Assembly: GCA_037042185.1 (NCBI GenBank)
Contig: JAXQJY010000031.1
Coordinates: 930,001-994,000 of the forward strand
Reading direction: 5' to 3'
Length of the DNA: 64,000 nucleotides
DNA from: Sordariomycetes sp. S80-01Y
Taxonomy: Eukaryota; Ascomycota; Sordariomycetes
Positions 20,146 to 31,337 of the stretch are shown piece by piece. Below the pieces are notes generated by a model. The model ran no database searches. It saw only the letters and a list, made by a program, of their open reading frames with translations, and was not told where the DNA came from. The position numbers were made by a program, and so were the translations under genes. Numbering within the stretch: the first letter of the stretch is position 1; each line of letters begins with the position of its first letter.

Positions 20146-21926
20146 GGTGTGGAAACGGGAGGCTTGAGCCTCGTGAAGTCTTGCGAGAGCTTCTCAGATT
20201 AACGGAGAGTCGGCGAGACCGGTGTGATTGCCATAAAGCTTTGCAACCAGAGTGCACGAAAGTCAGATGTCGCGATGGCTCGCGTTGGTTGTCTACTGTC
20301 GTGACGATGGAGCTCGGAGGTTGGAACTTGCCGGCGGCACTGACAGCCACTGCGTGGATGACGCGGGGCTGTCTTCGAGGTTCAATGTTGGCAGCCTGAG
20401 TGTGGAGGGGCCCCGCCACAGCCTTGCCAGCATGCGCTCAGGTAGCCCAACACGCACACAGAGAACGTTGAGAACAGCAGGAGCGCTATAATCAAGGAAA
20501 ATGTTGATTAGTTTGATACAATTCTTACTCATTTCTAACTTTTGTGAGTATTCTAGCCTCTTCTTTAAATTTTGTGCTTCCAACATTCGTGAGCACGGGC
20601 AAGCATGCTTTCCGAGCTTCCACGTGCTTAGGAGCTCTGCCATCACGCCAGTGCGGTGTTCAATGGTCGACTGATACTCGAGAGGATGGTCTTTGACGAC
20701 CAAAAACTATGAAAACATTGGCCCAACCTGGAAAATGAACGAGCAATTGGGTTGCCTCTACTCATTCATCCCTTTGTTGAGTGTGTGTTTGCCAGAGCAA
20801 TGAAGCAATCGAGCTACATAAAATCTGAGAAAGTCGGCATCAGCAAAGACCAAGATGCAAGGAATTCCTGCAAAGGCTATGACCTCATTGCTTGTGTACA
20901 TTAGTTGACAGCCAACGTCATTCAAGATTCCGGCGTGCAAGCTGCTCTCCTGGGAGTGTACCAAAGCCACGCTGGGTTGAACGTATCTGGTAGAACAAGG
21001 CCCGGCCGGTAGGATCTCTCGTACAAGGCGTGAGAACTCACGTCAGAGCTTCGCAACAGCGATCATGGGGCTGAATGGCTTGTATGAACGTTATCACTTG
21101 CACGTGTAGATAAAGTTGCCCTGGGTCCACAGCTCGGACCTCTGCATATGCATCGTTGTAGATCGCCCACCACTCCATCCTTCGATCGAATTACTTGCAA
21201 CATGCTGATCCATTAGGATCATCCCAATGCACCAGTTGGGCCCCGAGTAGAACTTCTTTGCAAGGCAACTCCGATACTTGTACTTCAGGCAAGTCTCGAG
21301 AGACCGGCGGCCGGCCGCTGCTTCGCTATTCATATCGTGGCATCGCAGAAGGATGCTGTTGAGCACATTCACATGCCTTGTGGTTCTAAGACCACAACCT
21401 GTCTTGCTAAATCAGCTGTCTAAGATGAGACGGAAGACTGCTGGCTACAACAAATTCAGACACACGTGCCCAAAGCTGTGACAGATGATCCTCCGGGACC
21501 GATCTTGTTGACCCTAGACGTCGACGAGGCAGGCGTCATTAGTCGACCCTTGCAGTAGCCTCCGATCGTCCCTAGCCGCCGGGTTGCATTCTATGTGATG
21601 AAGCACCTGCGATGTGTAGAATTCGAGTTTGACAGCCACCCGCCCCGACGCGGTACGGGATCTTATAGAAAGTCCGAGGCTTGGCTTCGACCTCATCTCG
21701 ACTTGAGGTCCTGACTTGAGGTCCGAGGATATTTCCAGTGTGGCAGAGATGTGATACTTTATATGAACAATATTAAGTATATAAGGAAGCAGAAGTGCCA
21801 TCTCTTTGACACGAGGTTCATCATTATCGACAGCTCTTACATCAAACCACCCACCACATCAGAACGATACCACCTATCTGCTACGCCAGACAAACAAGTC
21901 GCTACAAAACAAACAACTTTTTCAAC
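20146..21926. other. Gene-poor stretch between CSN7 and the small secreted peptide
   Basis: Short ORFs on both strands have no recognisable domain or coding pattern. The first few hundred bases should hold the CSN7 promoter. Base composition drifts to AT-rich after about 20480. The last 200 bases contain the peptide gene's promoter with a TATA box at 21778-21785. Confidence 0.45.
21778..21785 (+). promoter_or_regulatory. TATA box of the small secreted peptide gene
   Basis: TATATAAG lies 142 bp before the ATG at 21927, inside an AT-rich stretch. Position and sequence fit a TATA-driven, probably inducible promoter. Transcription start is not known. Confidence 0.5.
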
Positions 21927-22115
21927 ATGCAATTCTTCAGCGTCATCGCCTTTCTTTTTGCGACAGTTGCCGTTGCCGCTCCCACAACTGTCGACGGAAA
22001 CGCTGTCGAAGCCCGCAGCGGTTGCTACCTGATTGCAGGCCTATGCGCCAATGCGGGCAAGGAATGCTTGTGCGGGCCGGCAGTGATGGGTGTCCCAACT
22101 TGCCGCTGTGTTTAG
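21927..22115 (+). CDS. Small secreted cysteine-rich peptide (62 residues)
   Basis: Single exon. The first 17-18 residues are a clear signal peptide (hydrophobic core VIAFLFATVAVAA). A short propeptide-like stretch to Arg30 follows, then a 32-residue Gly/Cys-rich part holding six cysteines (33, 40, 47, 49, 59, 61) with spacing C-X6-C-X6-C-X1-C-X9-C-X1-C. An even Cys number in so small a mature part suggests three disulfides. The VEAR before the Cys part could be a processing site, although it is not the dibasic Kex2 type. I do not recognise a family. Candidate roles of such peptides are effector, antimicrobial peptide or surface signal; none is shown. A TATA box lies upstream and both flanks are gene-poor. 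Confidence 0.72.
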   Translation: MQFFSVIAFLFATVAVAAPTTVDGNAVEARSGCYLIAGLCANAGKECLCGPAVMGVPTCRCV

Positions 22116-23787
22116 TTCATTATTCTATCTTGTTTTTGAAGGGGGAGGGATTCGGGTAGAGCATGGGGAACAGCCTGCATTGCAGAAAGCTCATACGACA
22201 CGCTTGTACGTTTTATGGCGCCATCAAGTTTCAACAGTCTTCAAAGCTCTGCTCTTTCATGTGGAAGATGGCAGATTAGGCACAATGTGAACTTACTCCC
22301 GACCGATCAGAGTTTTGTAAAGATGTGATGCTGCCGTTGTTGTTCGGGACGGACTTGAAACTAAACGAGGGCTTTCCCTCGGTCCGGGCCCGCCTGATGA
22401 ACATGCGCGGCTCGGTGAAGCAAGAGCCATGGGACAAGCCCGTGTTCTCGAGATCTCCTACAATTGGTGCGCTGTTCGGGTTTCTCTGGCTGGTTCTCGA
22501 ATCTCGACGTCGCCATCGCCAAGACTTTCTATCAACGCAGATTCGGTCCCAAAACTGCTGTGTCTTCCTAGGTACCGATACCGTACCTGAAATCCGCTCG
22601 TGTTCTGGAATACCTTGCAACAGTCCTGCTAGGGACATGACGCTAGAGCCGGTGTTAGAGGTCCAGGGCTAAGTTTACAGTCGATAAACTGGGTAGACTG
22701 TTCGAGCATCAGGTAATGTGGGGCCGGAGCAAAAGCGGTTTGTAGCCAGCCTTGCCAGCCTTGCCAGCCTGCGTTCATATCCAGCCAAACGGATCGGCAG
22801 GCCGTGGTCAGATCACACCATCTGCAGTAAGCTCGAACAGCCGGGATCTAATTGATTGCTGCGTGGGACGCTCCCAATTTGCAGAATTCGAGAACTTGTT
22901 TGCATCCAAAGGGTCCTGGGGTGAACAGCTTCACAACTGCCCGAAGAGGCAGGCGGTTGAAACGCCTCCGTCCCCTCAGGTGAGCCAAGCGAGACGGTTC
23001 TTGGCAACAGGGCCTCGATATCGCAAAGGAGGCAGCTCCAGGTTAATTACGCCGTAGCACTCCAGATGGTGACAGCGAGCAATGAGCAATCGGTCAGCTG
23101 AGAGGAGCGGGCGGTGTCATAAAGCGCTGGCAATGTCGCGATTATAGCAGCAGTGGTGCAATGGCTTAGAGTGAGACAAACTGGCGGCAGTCACGGTGTC
23201 GGCCTGGACTGCTCTTGCCTCCGAAGGTGATAGCGCCAATGTGGCCCGGGGGCTGGTGGCCCCGTTGGCGCTTCAAGCCGGGCGAATGGGGTGCTTGGAA
23301 ATCACCAGAACACGGCCGGGACTGCACTGCACCACTCACTGCCAGTGGAAGTGGCGCTATCAGCTGGAGCCCCGTCCGTCCCGATACAACATCCGTTTCT
23401 GTCAGCGAGTGGCCACCGGAGCCAGTTCTTGGCTGTTGTGATACCCTCCTTTTCCTTTTTCCTTTTCCTACGATTCTTCCGTTCTTATCCTGCATTGCCT
23501 TTGTCCCTACAGCAGCCTCAAGCGAGCAACTGGTTTTGCGTCTTTGTGCTTTCCTCAGCGCGTGCGCCGGCTCCCTCAACCTCAGACCTGAGGTCTCCTC
23601 GAGTTTCAGACTTCAGGCCGCGCCTCAGACCCTAACTTCTGCGACATGCCGCCACGCGACCGGTGACGCAAGCAGACCGACCACGACAATATCGATACGC
23701 TGGCCACATCCAAGACATCTCTTGTTCATCTATCCCATAGCTGTCTGCGAACTATCAGCCCCGGTGCTGCTGGCTGGATCCTGAGAG
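22116..23787. other. Upstream region of the copper ATPase, no gene seen
   Basis: There are 1.67 kb without a supported gene. A 9-bp unit (CCAGCCTTG) is repeated three times at 22746-22772. The part from about 23420 onward is pyrimidine-rich and is probably promoter and 5' UTR of the ATPase gene. Confidence 0.45.
22746..22772. repeat. Three tandem copies of a 9-bp unit
   Basis: CCAGCCTTG, CCAGCCTTG and CCAGCCTGC follow each other without gap. Simple minisatellite-like repeat with no evident function. Confidence 0.7.
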
Positions 23788-26700
23788 ATGGCTCCCAGCT
23801 ATGCCGCTGTTCCCTCGCGGGACGATGGCGCTACCTCACCGCTATCGCCAAAGGGCGCCCATCTGGCGACGACTACGCTGCGCGTAGAGGGAATGACGTG
23901 AGAGACCTCGCCGGTGCCTCGTGGCCGGGGCGCCGCTTCGCGCAACGTGGGCCAACGTGAACTTAGCTAACGTATTTACAGATGTGGCGCGTGTACTTCT
24001 GCTGTTGAAGCTGGCTTCAAGGGCGTTGACGGTGTGGGCAGCGTCTCTGTCAGTTTAGTCATGGAGCGAGCGGTTATTATGCACGATCCCCAGACGATTT
24101 CGGCCGATCAAATACAGGAAATCATCGAGGACCGAGGATTTGACGCGCAGGTCCTCTCGACCGACCTGCCGAGCCCGGCCGTTGCGACAGGTGAAGAGCA
24201 GGAAGATGGCACAGTTGTGACGACGGTTGCGATTGAGGGCATGACCTGCGGCGCATGCACCTCCGCAGTCGAGGGAGGATTCAAAGATGTCCCTGGCGTG
24301 AAGCACTTCAGCATATCTCTCCTTTCTGAGCGAGCTGTCATCCAGCACGACCCTACGATTCTCACGCCCGAGCAAATCGCCGAAGCCATCGAAGACCGCG
24401 GGTTCGATGCTACAATCGTAGATACGGTGGCGTTGAACCCCGAGCCGGCGTCCAAATCGAGCGAGCCGACGAGCAACGTAGCGACCACCACCGTTGCGAT
24501 CGAGGGAATGACATGTGGAGCTTGTACTTCGGCCGTCGAGGGCGGCTTCAAGGACGTTGACGGCGTGCTGAAGTTTAACATCAGCCTGCTGGCAGAACGA
24601 GCGGTGATTACACACGATGTCACGAAGCTCTCCGCAGAGCAGATTGCCGAAACTATTGAGGATCGTGGCTTCGACGCATCTATATTATCGACGCAGTACG
24701 AGCTGGGCCCGCAGGCCGGGTCGTCGGCGACAGCGCAGTTCAAGGTCTATGGGTGCTCGGATGCTGCTGCCGCTACGGCCTTGGAGGAAAGTTTGCGGGC
24801 TTTGTCGGGCGTCAGTGCCGCCACTTTGAGCTTGTCTACCGACAGGCTGACGGTCACGCACAATCCAGGAGCCATCGGACTGCGCGGCATCGTCGAGGCT
24901 GTGGAAGCTCAGGGGCTCAATGCTCTGGTGGCGGACAGCCAAGATAACAACGCGCAGCTCGAGTCGCTGGCGAAGACGAGGGAGATCAATGAGTGGCGGA
25001 TGGCATTCAGGGTCTCCTTGGCTTTCGCCGTGCCCGTCTTCTTCGTCGGCATGATTTTGCCCATGTGCAGCCCATCGATAGACTTTGGCGCACTGCAGTT
25101 GATGACCGGCCTTTTCCTGGGCGACGTTATTTGCTTGGTCCTTACGGTGCCCGTCCAGTTTGGCATCGGCAAGCGATTCTATGTCTCGGCATGGAAATCA
25201 TTGAAGCATGGGTCACCAACGATGGACGTCCTGGTGATGATCGGCACGTCGTGCGCCTTCTTCTTCAGCGTCTTCCTGATGTTGGTTTCGCTTCTGGCGC
25301 CGCCCCATTCACGACCACACACGATCTTCGACACGAGCACCATGCTCATCACCTTCATTAGCCTTGGGCGATATATCGAGAACTCGGCAAAGGGGCAAAC
25401 ATCAAAGGCGCTCTCGCGGCTGATGTCTCTGGCTCCCTCCATGGCCACGATCTACGCGGATCCCATTGCGGTCGAGAAAGCCGCGGAGGCCTGGGTTACG
25501 AACTCAAAGGAGGCCGAATCCAAGGGTGATGGTCCCAGCGGCTCTGCATATGAGGAGAAAGTCATTCCTACGGAGCTCCTTCAGGTCGGAGACATCGTCA
25601 TCATCAAGCCCGGCGACAAGATCCCGGCTGACGGCACCCTTGTCCGCGGGCAGACCTACGTCGACGAGAGTATGGTCACGGGTGAGGCTATGCCTGTGCC
25701 AAAGCGCGTCGGCAACAACGTTATCGGCGGCACTGTCAACGGTGACGGCCGTGTTGACTTCAGGGTCACACGGGCGGGAAGGGACACGCAACTCAGCCAG
25801 ATCGTCAGACTGGTTCAAAACGCCCAGACGACTCGGGCCCCCATTCAGCAGCTAGCCGACACTTTGGCCGGCTACTTTATCCCTACAATCCTCATCCTTG
25901 GTCTCATCACCTTCCTAGGCTGGATGGTTCTGAGTCACGTTCTTCCCAACCCTCCTCATATTTTTACCGAAGAAACTAGCGGCGGGAAGGTAATGGTATG
26001 CGTGAAGCTCTGCATCTCGGTCGTTGTCTTTGCCTGTCCCTGCGCTCTCGGTCTTGCTACGCCCACGGCTGTCATGGTTGGGACAGGCGTAGGGGCTGAG
26101 AATGGCATCCTCATCAAGGGCGGCGCTGCTCTGGAACGAACCACCAAGGTCACCCAAATCGTCCTCGACAAGACCGGTACAATCACGTACGGAAAGATGA
26201 GTGTTGCGCAGGCAAACCTCATCACTGAGTGGTCAGACAGCGAATGGCGCCGTCGCCTCTGGTGGTCCATTATTGGTCTCGCTGAAATGGGTTCCGAACA
26301 CCCCGTTGGTAGAGCCATCCTCAACGCAGCGAAGCAGGAGCTCGACATCGACGCCGAAGCCACGATCGAGGGCAGCGTCGGCGACTTCCAGGCTGCCGTG
26401 GGCCGTGGTGTGAGCGCTCTAGTTGAGCCAGCCTCTTCTTCCGAACGCAAGCGGTACAAGGTCCTCGCTGGCAACGTTCGCTTTTTGCAAGCCAACGATG
26501 TCACCATCCCTGAGGACGCCATCGCAGCTTCCGAACAGATCAATGAGTCCGCCGGCTCGTCCAGCAAGAAAGGGCCAGTCGCGGGCACAACCAACATCTT
26601 CATCGCCATAAACGGAATCTACACCGGCCACCTCTGCCTCGCCGACACGATCAAACAAGGTGCCGCAGCGGCCATCTCGGTCCTCCACCAGATGAATATC

Positions 26701-27363
26701 AAGACTGCCATAGTGACGGGCGATCAGCGCACCACCGCCGTAGCCGTCGCTTCCGCGGTCGGCATCTCCCCAGACAACGTGTATGCTGGCGTCAGTCCTG
26801 ACCAGAAACAAGCCATTATCAAGCAAATTCAATCCCAGGGTGAAATCGTCGCCATGGTTGGCGATGGTATCAACGATAGCCCTGCGCTCGCCACAGCGGA
26901 CATTGGTATTGCCATGGCTAGCGGCACGGACGTCGCTGTGGAGGCAGCTGATCTGGTGCTGATGCGCCCAACGGATCTGATGGATATCCCTGCTGCTCTT
27001 CACCTCACACGCTCGATCTTCAGGCGTATCAAACTCAACCTAGGTTGGGCGTGCGTGTACAACCTCATCGGTCTTCCGGTGGCTATGGGCTTCTTCCTGC
27101 CGCTGGGCTTTCACATGCACCCAATGTTCGCCGGCTTCGCCATGGCGTGCTCGTCCGTCAGCGTCGTCGTCTCCTCCCTGCTTCTGAAGTTCTGGAAACG
27201 GCCGCGCTGGATGGATGACGAGGAACGAAGGGGTAGTGGGAAGGCGCCCGTCAAGTGGATGATGGGTGGTGGCGTGGTTGGCTGGTTCAGGGAGATGGTT
27301 TCTAAGAAGAGGGTCAAGGAAGAGGATGGCTACGTTCCGTTGCAGAATGTAGAGGTGGTTTAG
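23788..27363 (+). CDS. CCC2: Copper-transporting P1B-type ATPase (Ccc2/ATP7 type)
   Basis: Exons 23788-23897 and 23982-27363 give 1163 residues. The 84-bp intron interrupts the first metal site, splitting the Thr codon of GMTCGAC. Three N-terminal heavy-metal domains (about 28-95, 110-180, 200-270) share [12 protein letters not shown]; a fourth (about 285-350) has lost the CxxC and reads GCSDA. Eight membrane segments follow with TGEAMP (about 604), the metal-gating CPCALG (about 722), phosphorylation site DKTGTIT (about 766), SEHP, and the hinge GDGINDSP (about 998). Fungal Ccc2 pumps cytosolic copper, received from Atx1, into the Golgi for loading of multicopper oxidases and laccases. The CPC motif and CxxC sites define it as a Cu(I) pump. 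Which physiological direction applies (Golgi supply or plasma-membrane export) is inferred from the family. Confidence 0.95.
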
Positions 27364-27554
27364 AGCAGAAGTGTTTGGATGGTTGGATTCCTTTTATACC
27401 GCATATAAAACTTACTGAATGAATGAACGACCATATACACATATACGTACGAACTCATCTCCCAGCAAAGGCCGCCCCTTAAGTTTCCTTCTCGGGGAAG
27501 AGGTTTCTTTCCTCACGAGATATCTCTTCCCGCCCCCCGTGGTTCAAGCTGTGC

Positions 27555-27861
27555 TCAAGACTCGACATCCCGCACAAACGACTTCAGAACCCCGCCGCCC
27601 CCTATCGCAAGACCATTCACCACAGCGAGCTCCCAGAAGGATAGTGCGCGCCACGCACCGCCCCCGCTCTCGAGGTAGAGAACGAAGAATATTGCCGCGT
27701 AGAAGGGCAGCGGACACAGGACTGTTAGAAGCAGATCGGCCCACGATACTCTAGCGCGGCTCGTCGGTGCCTCATGGGAAGATACATGTCCGTCTGCGAG
27801 TAGGGTCAGCAGGATCAGTTTTGACTGTTTCGGAGAACCTACCTTTAACTTGGGTTTCCAT
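27555..27861 (-). CDS. Small membrane protein, 85 residues, two exons
   Basis: I assembled this gene from splice signals. Exon 1 is 27861-27843 (ATG plus five codons and one base), and the 49-bp intron runs 27842-27794 (GTAGGT donor, CTGAC branch point, CTCGCAG acceptor). Exon 2 is 27793-27555. The product begins METQVKDGHV and has a hydrophobic segment at about residues 30-46 (LLLTVLCPLPFYAAIFF). A second, weaker one at about 60-75 is WELAVVNGLAIGGGGVL. It ends FVRDVES. No family was recognised; it may be an ER or mitochondrial membrane microprotein. It converges on the copper ATPase with 191 bp between stop codons. The uninterrupted frame, the good splice signals and the amphipathic pattern support a real gene, but conservation is unchecked. 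Confidence 0.55.
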
Positions 27862-28605
27862 CTTCCTGCCGCGAAAGCGTAGGGCTATCTGAGGAAAGCT
27901 TATGACGCTGGGCGAGGACGCCTCCGATGGTGTCTTCAGACAGTCATGGACCCCAGGTCTACGGTTGAGAAGCTCGCCTATTTTGAGCGACGTATATGCG
28001 ACTTTCCTTCTGTAAGCGAAGCGCTGCTGCCAAGCCAATTTTGGGAATCCTACAGGGCCAAGACGTAGGCAGGGTCGGTTAGCAGAGGACCCTCCCTATT
28101 CGTCCGATATTAGAAACCACGCCGGTGAGATCGTCGAGATACCGAAGCTGAGTGGCGAGAGCTGAGTGGGTTCTGAAGAAACGTTCGTGCGCCTACTTCT
28201 CCATACCTACGCATCTGGCTAGCTTCGCTTAGGTCCTTGCACTTGCTCGCTGTAGTCATACTTAATACCTTCTGTGCTAAAGGACTATGCTAGTTGGAGT
28301 GCAGATCAAATCGTTCAGACATTACAGAAACGTTACGAATTCTAGTACGTGGAGAAAAATCAGCGCATGTAGGTTGGTAGCAAGCTTCCTCCTTAGACCA
28401 GAAAGCTACAAGCGGCACAAGACGGCTTTAGACAATTTGATTCCAGCATCGATCTATGTATTTGTAAATTTATAGCATTCAACTTCCAGACACTCCCATC
28501 TGTCCTCCCCGGTCATAGAATCATCAAGATGAAGAACCCTGCGCTCATATGGTAAGCAACTACCTTCGCTCTAAAAGATCAGATGCGTACTTTGCGAAGC
28601 AGGCC
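27862..28605. other. Intergenic region, AT-rich part, nothing seen
   Basis: It holds the promoter side of the 85-residue protein gene and the 3' side of the secreted-protein gene at 28606. From about 28250 it is AT-rich, without ORFs of coding character. Confidence 0.45.
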
Positions 28606-29037
28606 TCAGGGGCACATGAAGGACTTCTTCATGTTGTCGAACTCGTAGCAGCCGCTGGTCAAGTCGAACCTGTCAACTGGCTTCACGCCGCCGCCGCAGT
28701 CCGGCTCATCGTAAAAGAAGCAGCCCGTGTCGCCGTTGTCGATACCGTCGAAGTAGCCGACCGAGTTGATGAAGAGCGGCTGGTAGGGCGGCGTGTTGCC
28801 GGCGCACTCCTTGGCCACGCCCAGGCTGCCCTCGGTGTTCTCCGTCCAGAGGCAGGTGCCGCTGTTGTCGCCGAAGTTGTGGCAACCCTCGCTGGTGTCG
28901 CGCCAGCTGTACCAGGAGTCGCCCTCCTGGATGTTGGAGCAGAAGTGCGTCTGGTAGCCGAGCATCCACCACTCGCCGGCGAAGGCCGGGGTGCTCAGGG
29001 CGGCGAGGGCGAGGGCAGAGAGCTTTGTCGAGAACAT
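28606..29037 (-). CDS. Secreted cysteine-rich protein (143 residues)
   Basis: Single exon. Residues 1-20 form a signal peptide (KLSALALAALSTPAFA) with an AFA-G cleavage site. The mature protein of about 123 residues has eight cysteines, is acidic and is rich in aromatic and Gly residues (for example WYSWRDTSEGCHNFG and GYFDGIDNGDTGC), which suggests a compact disulfide-bonded fold with four bridges. I do not recognise the family. Size, Cys content and secretion signal fit a candidate effector or apoplastic protein, but a structural cell-wall role is equally possible. A TATAAAGG box lies about 100 bp upstream on the minus strand. Confidence 0.75.
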   Translation of the reverse strand: MFSTKLSALALAALSTPAFAGEWWMLGYQTHFCSNIQEGDSWYSWRDTSEGCHNFGDNSGTCLWTENTEGSLGVAKECAGNTPPYQPLFINSVGYFDGIDNGDTGCFFYDEPDCGGGVKPVDRFDLTSGCYEFDNMKKSFMCP

Positions 29038-29133
29038 TTTGTTTTAGCTGATGCGGAGATTGGCTGTTTTTGAGGTAGCTGAGAATGTGCTTCGGGTTGT
29101 TTGAGATGAGGATTAGCAATGTTGCACCCGCCT

Positions 29134-29141
29134 CCTTTATA
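29134..29141 (-). promoter_or_regulatory. TATA box of the 143-residue secreted protein gene
   Basis: On the minus strand this reads TATAAAGG, 97 bp upstream of the ATG at 29037. Spacing fits a core promoter with a short 5' UTR. Confidence 0.5.
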
Positions 29142-30085
29142 CAAGTCCGTGTCGTCGTCTTGATGAGGCTCCCACATGATGCAGTCCGACTCCTCGCTTA
29201 CACGTCTTGTCGAACGCAAAATGCTTAGATTGTATCTCGAAGAACACATGTCTCTGTCAGCTATCGCACCTCGCTTAGAGACACCCACATAGGCCGTATG
29301 TGACAGATCCCCTTTCATAGTCTTGGCTTCGTCATTAGCTCCGAGCAAAAGGCCTTGCGGTCAAGTAGAAAAGAAGCGGTTGGCCATAGAGAATATTGCC
29401 CCTTCGCGAAGATATCACCAGCTGCTAACGTCTGCCAAGTCATCAACGGCAGCACTGCTCCCACCGCCGGGATGGCCGTGGGTTTGGGCCTAAGGAAGAA
29501 GTTGCCGAGCTGCATGCCAAGATGCCAACCGGGAGGTGGAATGCGATCTATTCACCCAAGCGAGGAACACATACGTCATGATAGGAAATGATTTACTAGA
29601 GACCAAAGCTTCACAGCTAGAAAGATCCCTGGCTAGTGCCGGCACGTTGGTGGAGGCTCAGGGGCCTAGTCGACCAGTTCCCAATACCCGATGTGGCAAT
29701 CTGCCTTTGCAGCTTGGCTACATACAATGGAGTGCCTCGCTTAGCCATCTACGCTCTCTTAGAGCTCACGAGAAGCCTTTGAGTTACACGTTCCGTCCTT
29801 TCATCCCCCCTGTTGCCTCCCGGTTGTGGTATCTGTATGAGGATCGAAGCCGATGCGTGGGACGAGGACGAAAGTTCACCACATGATCTTGCATCTGCAT
29901 TTTCCGGGAACACGATCCAAAGCCAAGAGAACACACTAGGTTCGATCAGGAGAAAAGTTTCGCGAGCTCGCTTAGAGTCTTGATGGCGACTTTGACGACG
30001 CGAGGGGTTAGGGAGGGCGGGCTTGAGCGACAGGCTCGAGGCGAGATTCGAATGAACGGCACAATGCGAAAGGGCGCCATATAGA

Positions 30086-30093
30086 TATAAAGG
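30086..30093 (+). promoter_or_regulatory. TATA box of the 235-residue secreted protein gene
   Basis: TATAAAGG lies 88 bp before the ATG at 30181. The same 8-mer serves the divergent secreted-protein gene 1 kb away. Confidence 0.5.
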
Positions 30094-30180
30094 CAGACAT
30101 TCATCTTCGATAGCAACCTCTGTACGATTTCGACATCCCTCTCGATCAGCTGCACTTCACCCCTGAGTTCCATCCTCACC

Positions 30181-30941
30181 ATGAAGTTTCTCACCTCTCT
30201 CGGTCTGGCTCTGGCTCCTCTGGCTCCTCTCGTCCAGGCGACTCCATATGCCGAAGACCTTGCCCTCCGTCAAGCCTCAACCGACATCCACGGCCTCATC
30301 GGCGAGGCTGATATCCTCGAAGCCTTCCGCGCCCAGGGCCACCCGAGCGCCCAGCCCAAGAACGAGTGGCACTTTGGCAACGGCACGGACCAGTACCTCT
30401 ACGACTTCGACACTGAGGAGTGGGACAGCATGTACTCGCAGCTCGTCTTCGAGGCCACGGGTTTCTCCCCGGCCAGCCCGCTGATGGTGAGAGACCTGAC
30501 GAGGGACGACTTCTCCTGGATCTGCACCGATCAGAGCAGCCGGCCGTGGGCGTACTACTTCACCCTCAACGCCGTCGTGTCCTCCATCTGCACAGGTTTC
30601 GGCTACGGTGTGGAGTACACGGGCCGCACGCAGGTCATTGAGCGGTACGGGCTGAATGACATCCGCGGGAGGAGGATCAGGGCCATCTTCAAGTACACCT
30701 GGAACTTCACCAAGTACGCCTCCATTACTTCGTGCTCCACCGCCATCACCTACGGCTTGGGGGAGTTCTGCAAGGTAAGCAATAATCTCGTAGCCGGGGA
30801 GCTCGGTGCTGACAGCGTCCGCCCCAGGAGATCAAGAATGGCCAGAAGGGCTCCCACGAGGCGACTCGTGGTGTCAACGCCGCCATCACCACGCCTTCGG
30901 GCGACACGGAGGCTGTCATCGCAATTGAGACCAGAATGTGA
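30181..30941 (+). CDS. Secreted protein of unknown function (235 residues)
   Basis: Exons 30181-30774 and 30828-30941; the 53-bp intron (GTAAGC...CCCCAG, with GCTGAC) is phase 0, and the spliced frame ends IETRM. Without splicing the frame would run on into unrelated sequence. Residues 1-20 are a signal peptide (LTSLGLALAPLAPLVQA). The mature part has four cysteines (in WICTD, SSICTG, SCSTA and EFCK) and two N-glycosylation sequons (NGT, NFT). A conserved-looking middle (about 100-200) mixes aromatic and Gly residues. There is no recognised domain. It is likely secreted or wall-associated; function unknown. Confidence 0.75.
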
Positions 30942-31337
30942 GTTCGCAGGGATTTGCACGCATGCAAATAACGAGCCGACCATGATGGGAGTGAGCAAGA
31001 TGTCAGACGGATGGCGAAGTGGCATTGGTAACCCATCAGTGTTCCATAGCAGCTCAATATGCAGAACCTAGCGACACAAACCTTATAGTCGAGATTCGTA
31101 TCTTCTCCACCCATATAGCTGCCAGGTGCATCCTTTCCCGCTTCCCAGGCACAGTTCTCATCTACGTCGTGGTATCATATTGGGAAGGGCTTAATGAAAT
31201 CGGAATGCTCGTAGCGCATCTCATTAAACTATCTTAAGACATTCGTTATTTGCCAAAGCCTAGATTTAGTTACAAGTTCGAGAAGACACAATTGGTATCA
31301 ACCTTGAAACGCCAGAACGCCGGTTCCCGTTGCACCC
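30942..31337. other. Convergent intergenic region, nothing seen
   Basis: It holds the two 3' UTRs of the convergent genes around it. No ORF with coding character. Confidence 0.45.

Larger units (their letters stand above)
29038..30180. other. Divergent promoter region of two secreted-protein genes
   Basis: It separates the start codons at 29037 (minus) and 30181 (plus). A minus-strand TATAAAGG is at 29134-29141 and a plus-strand TATAAAGG at 30086-30093. No ORF in between has coding character. Confidence 0.5.
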
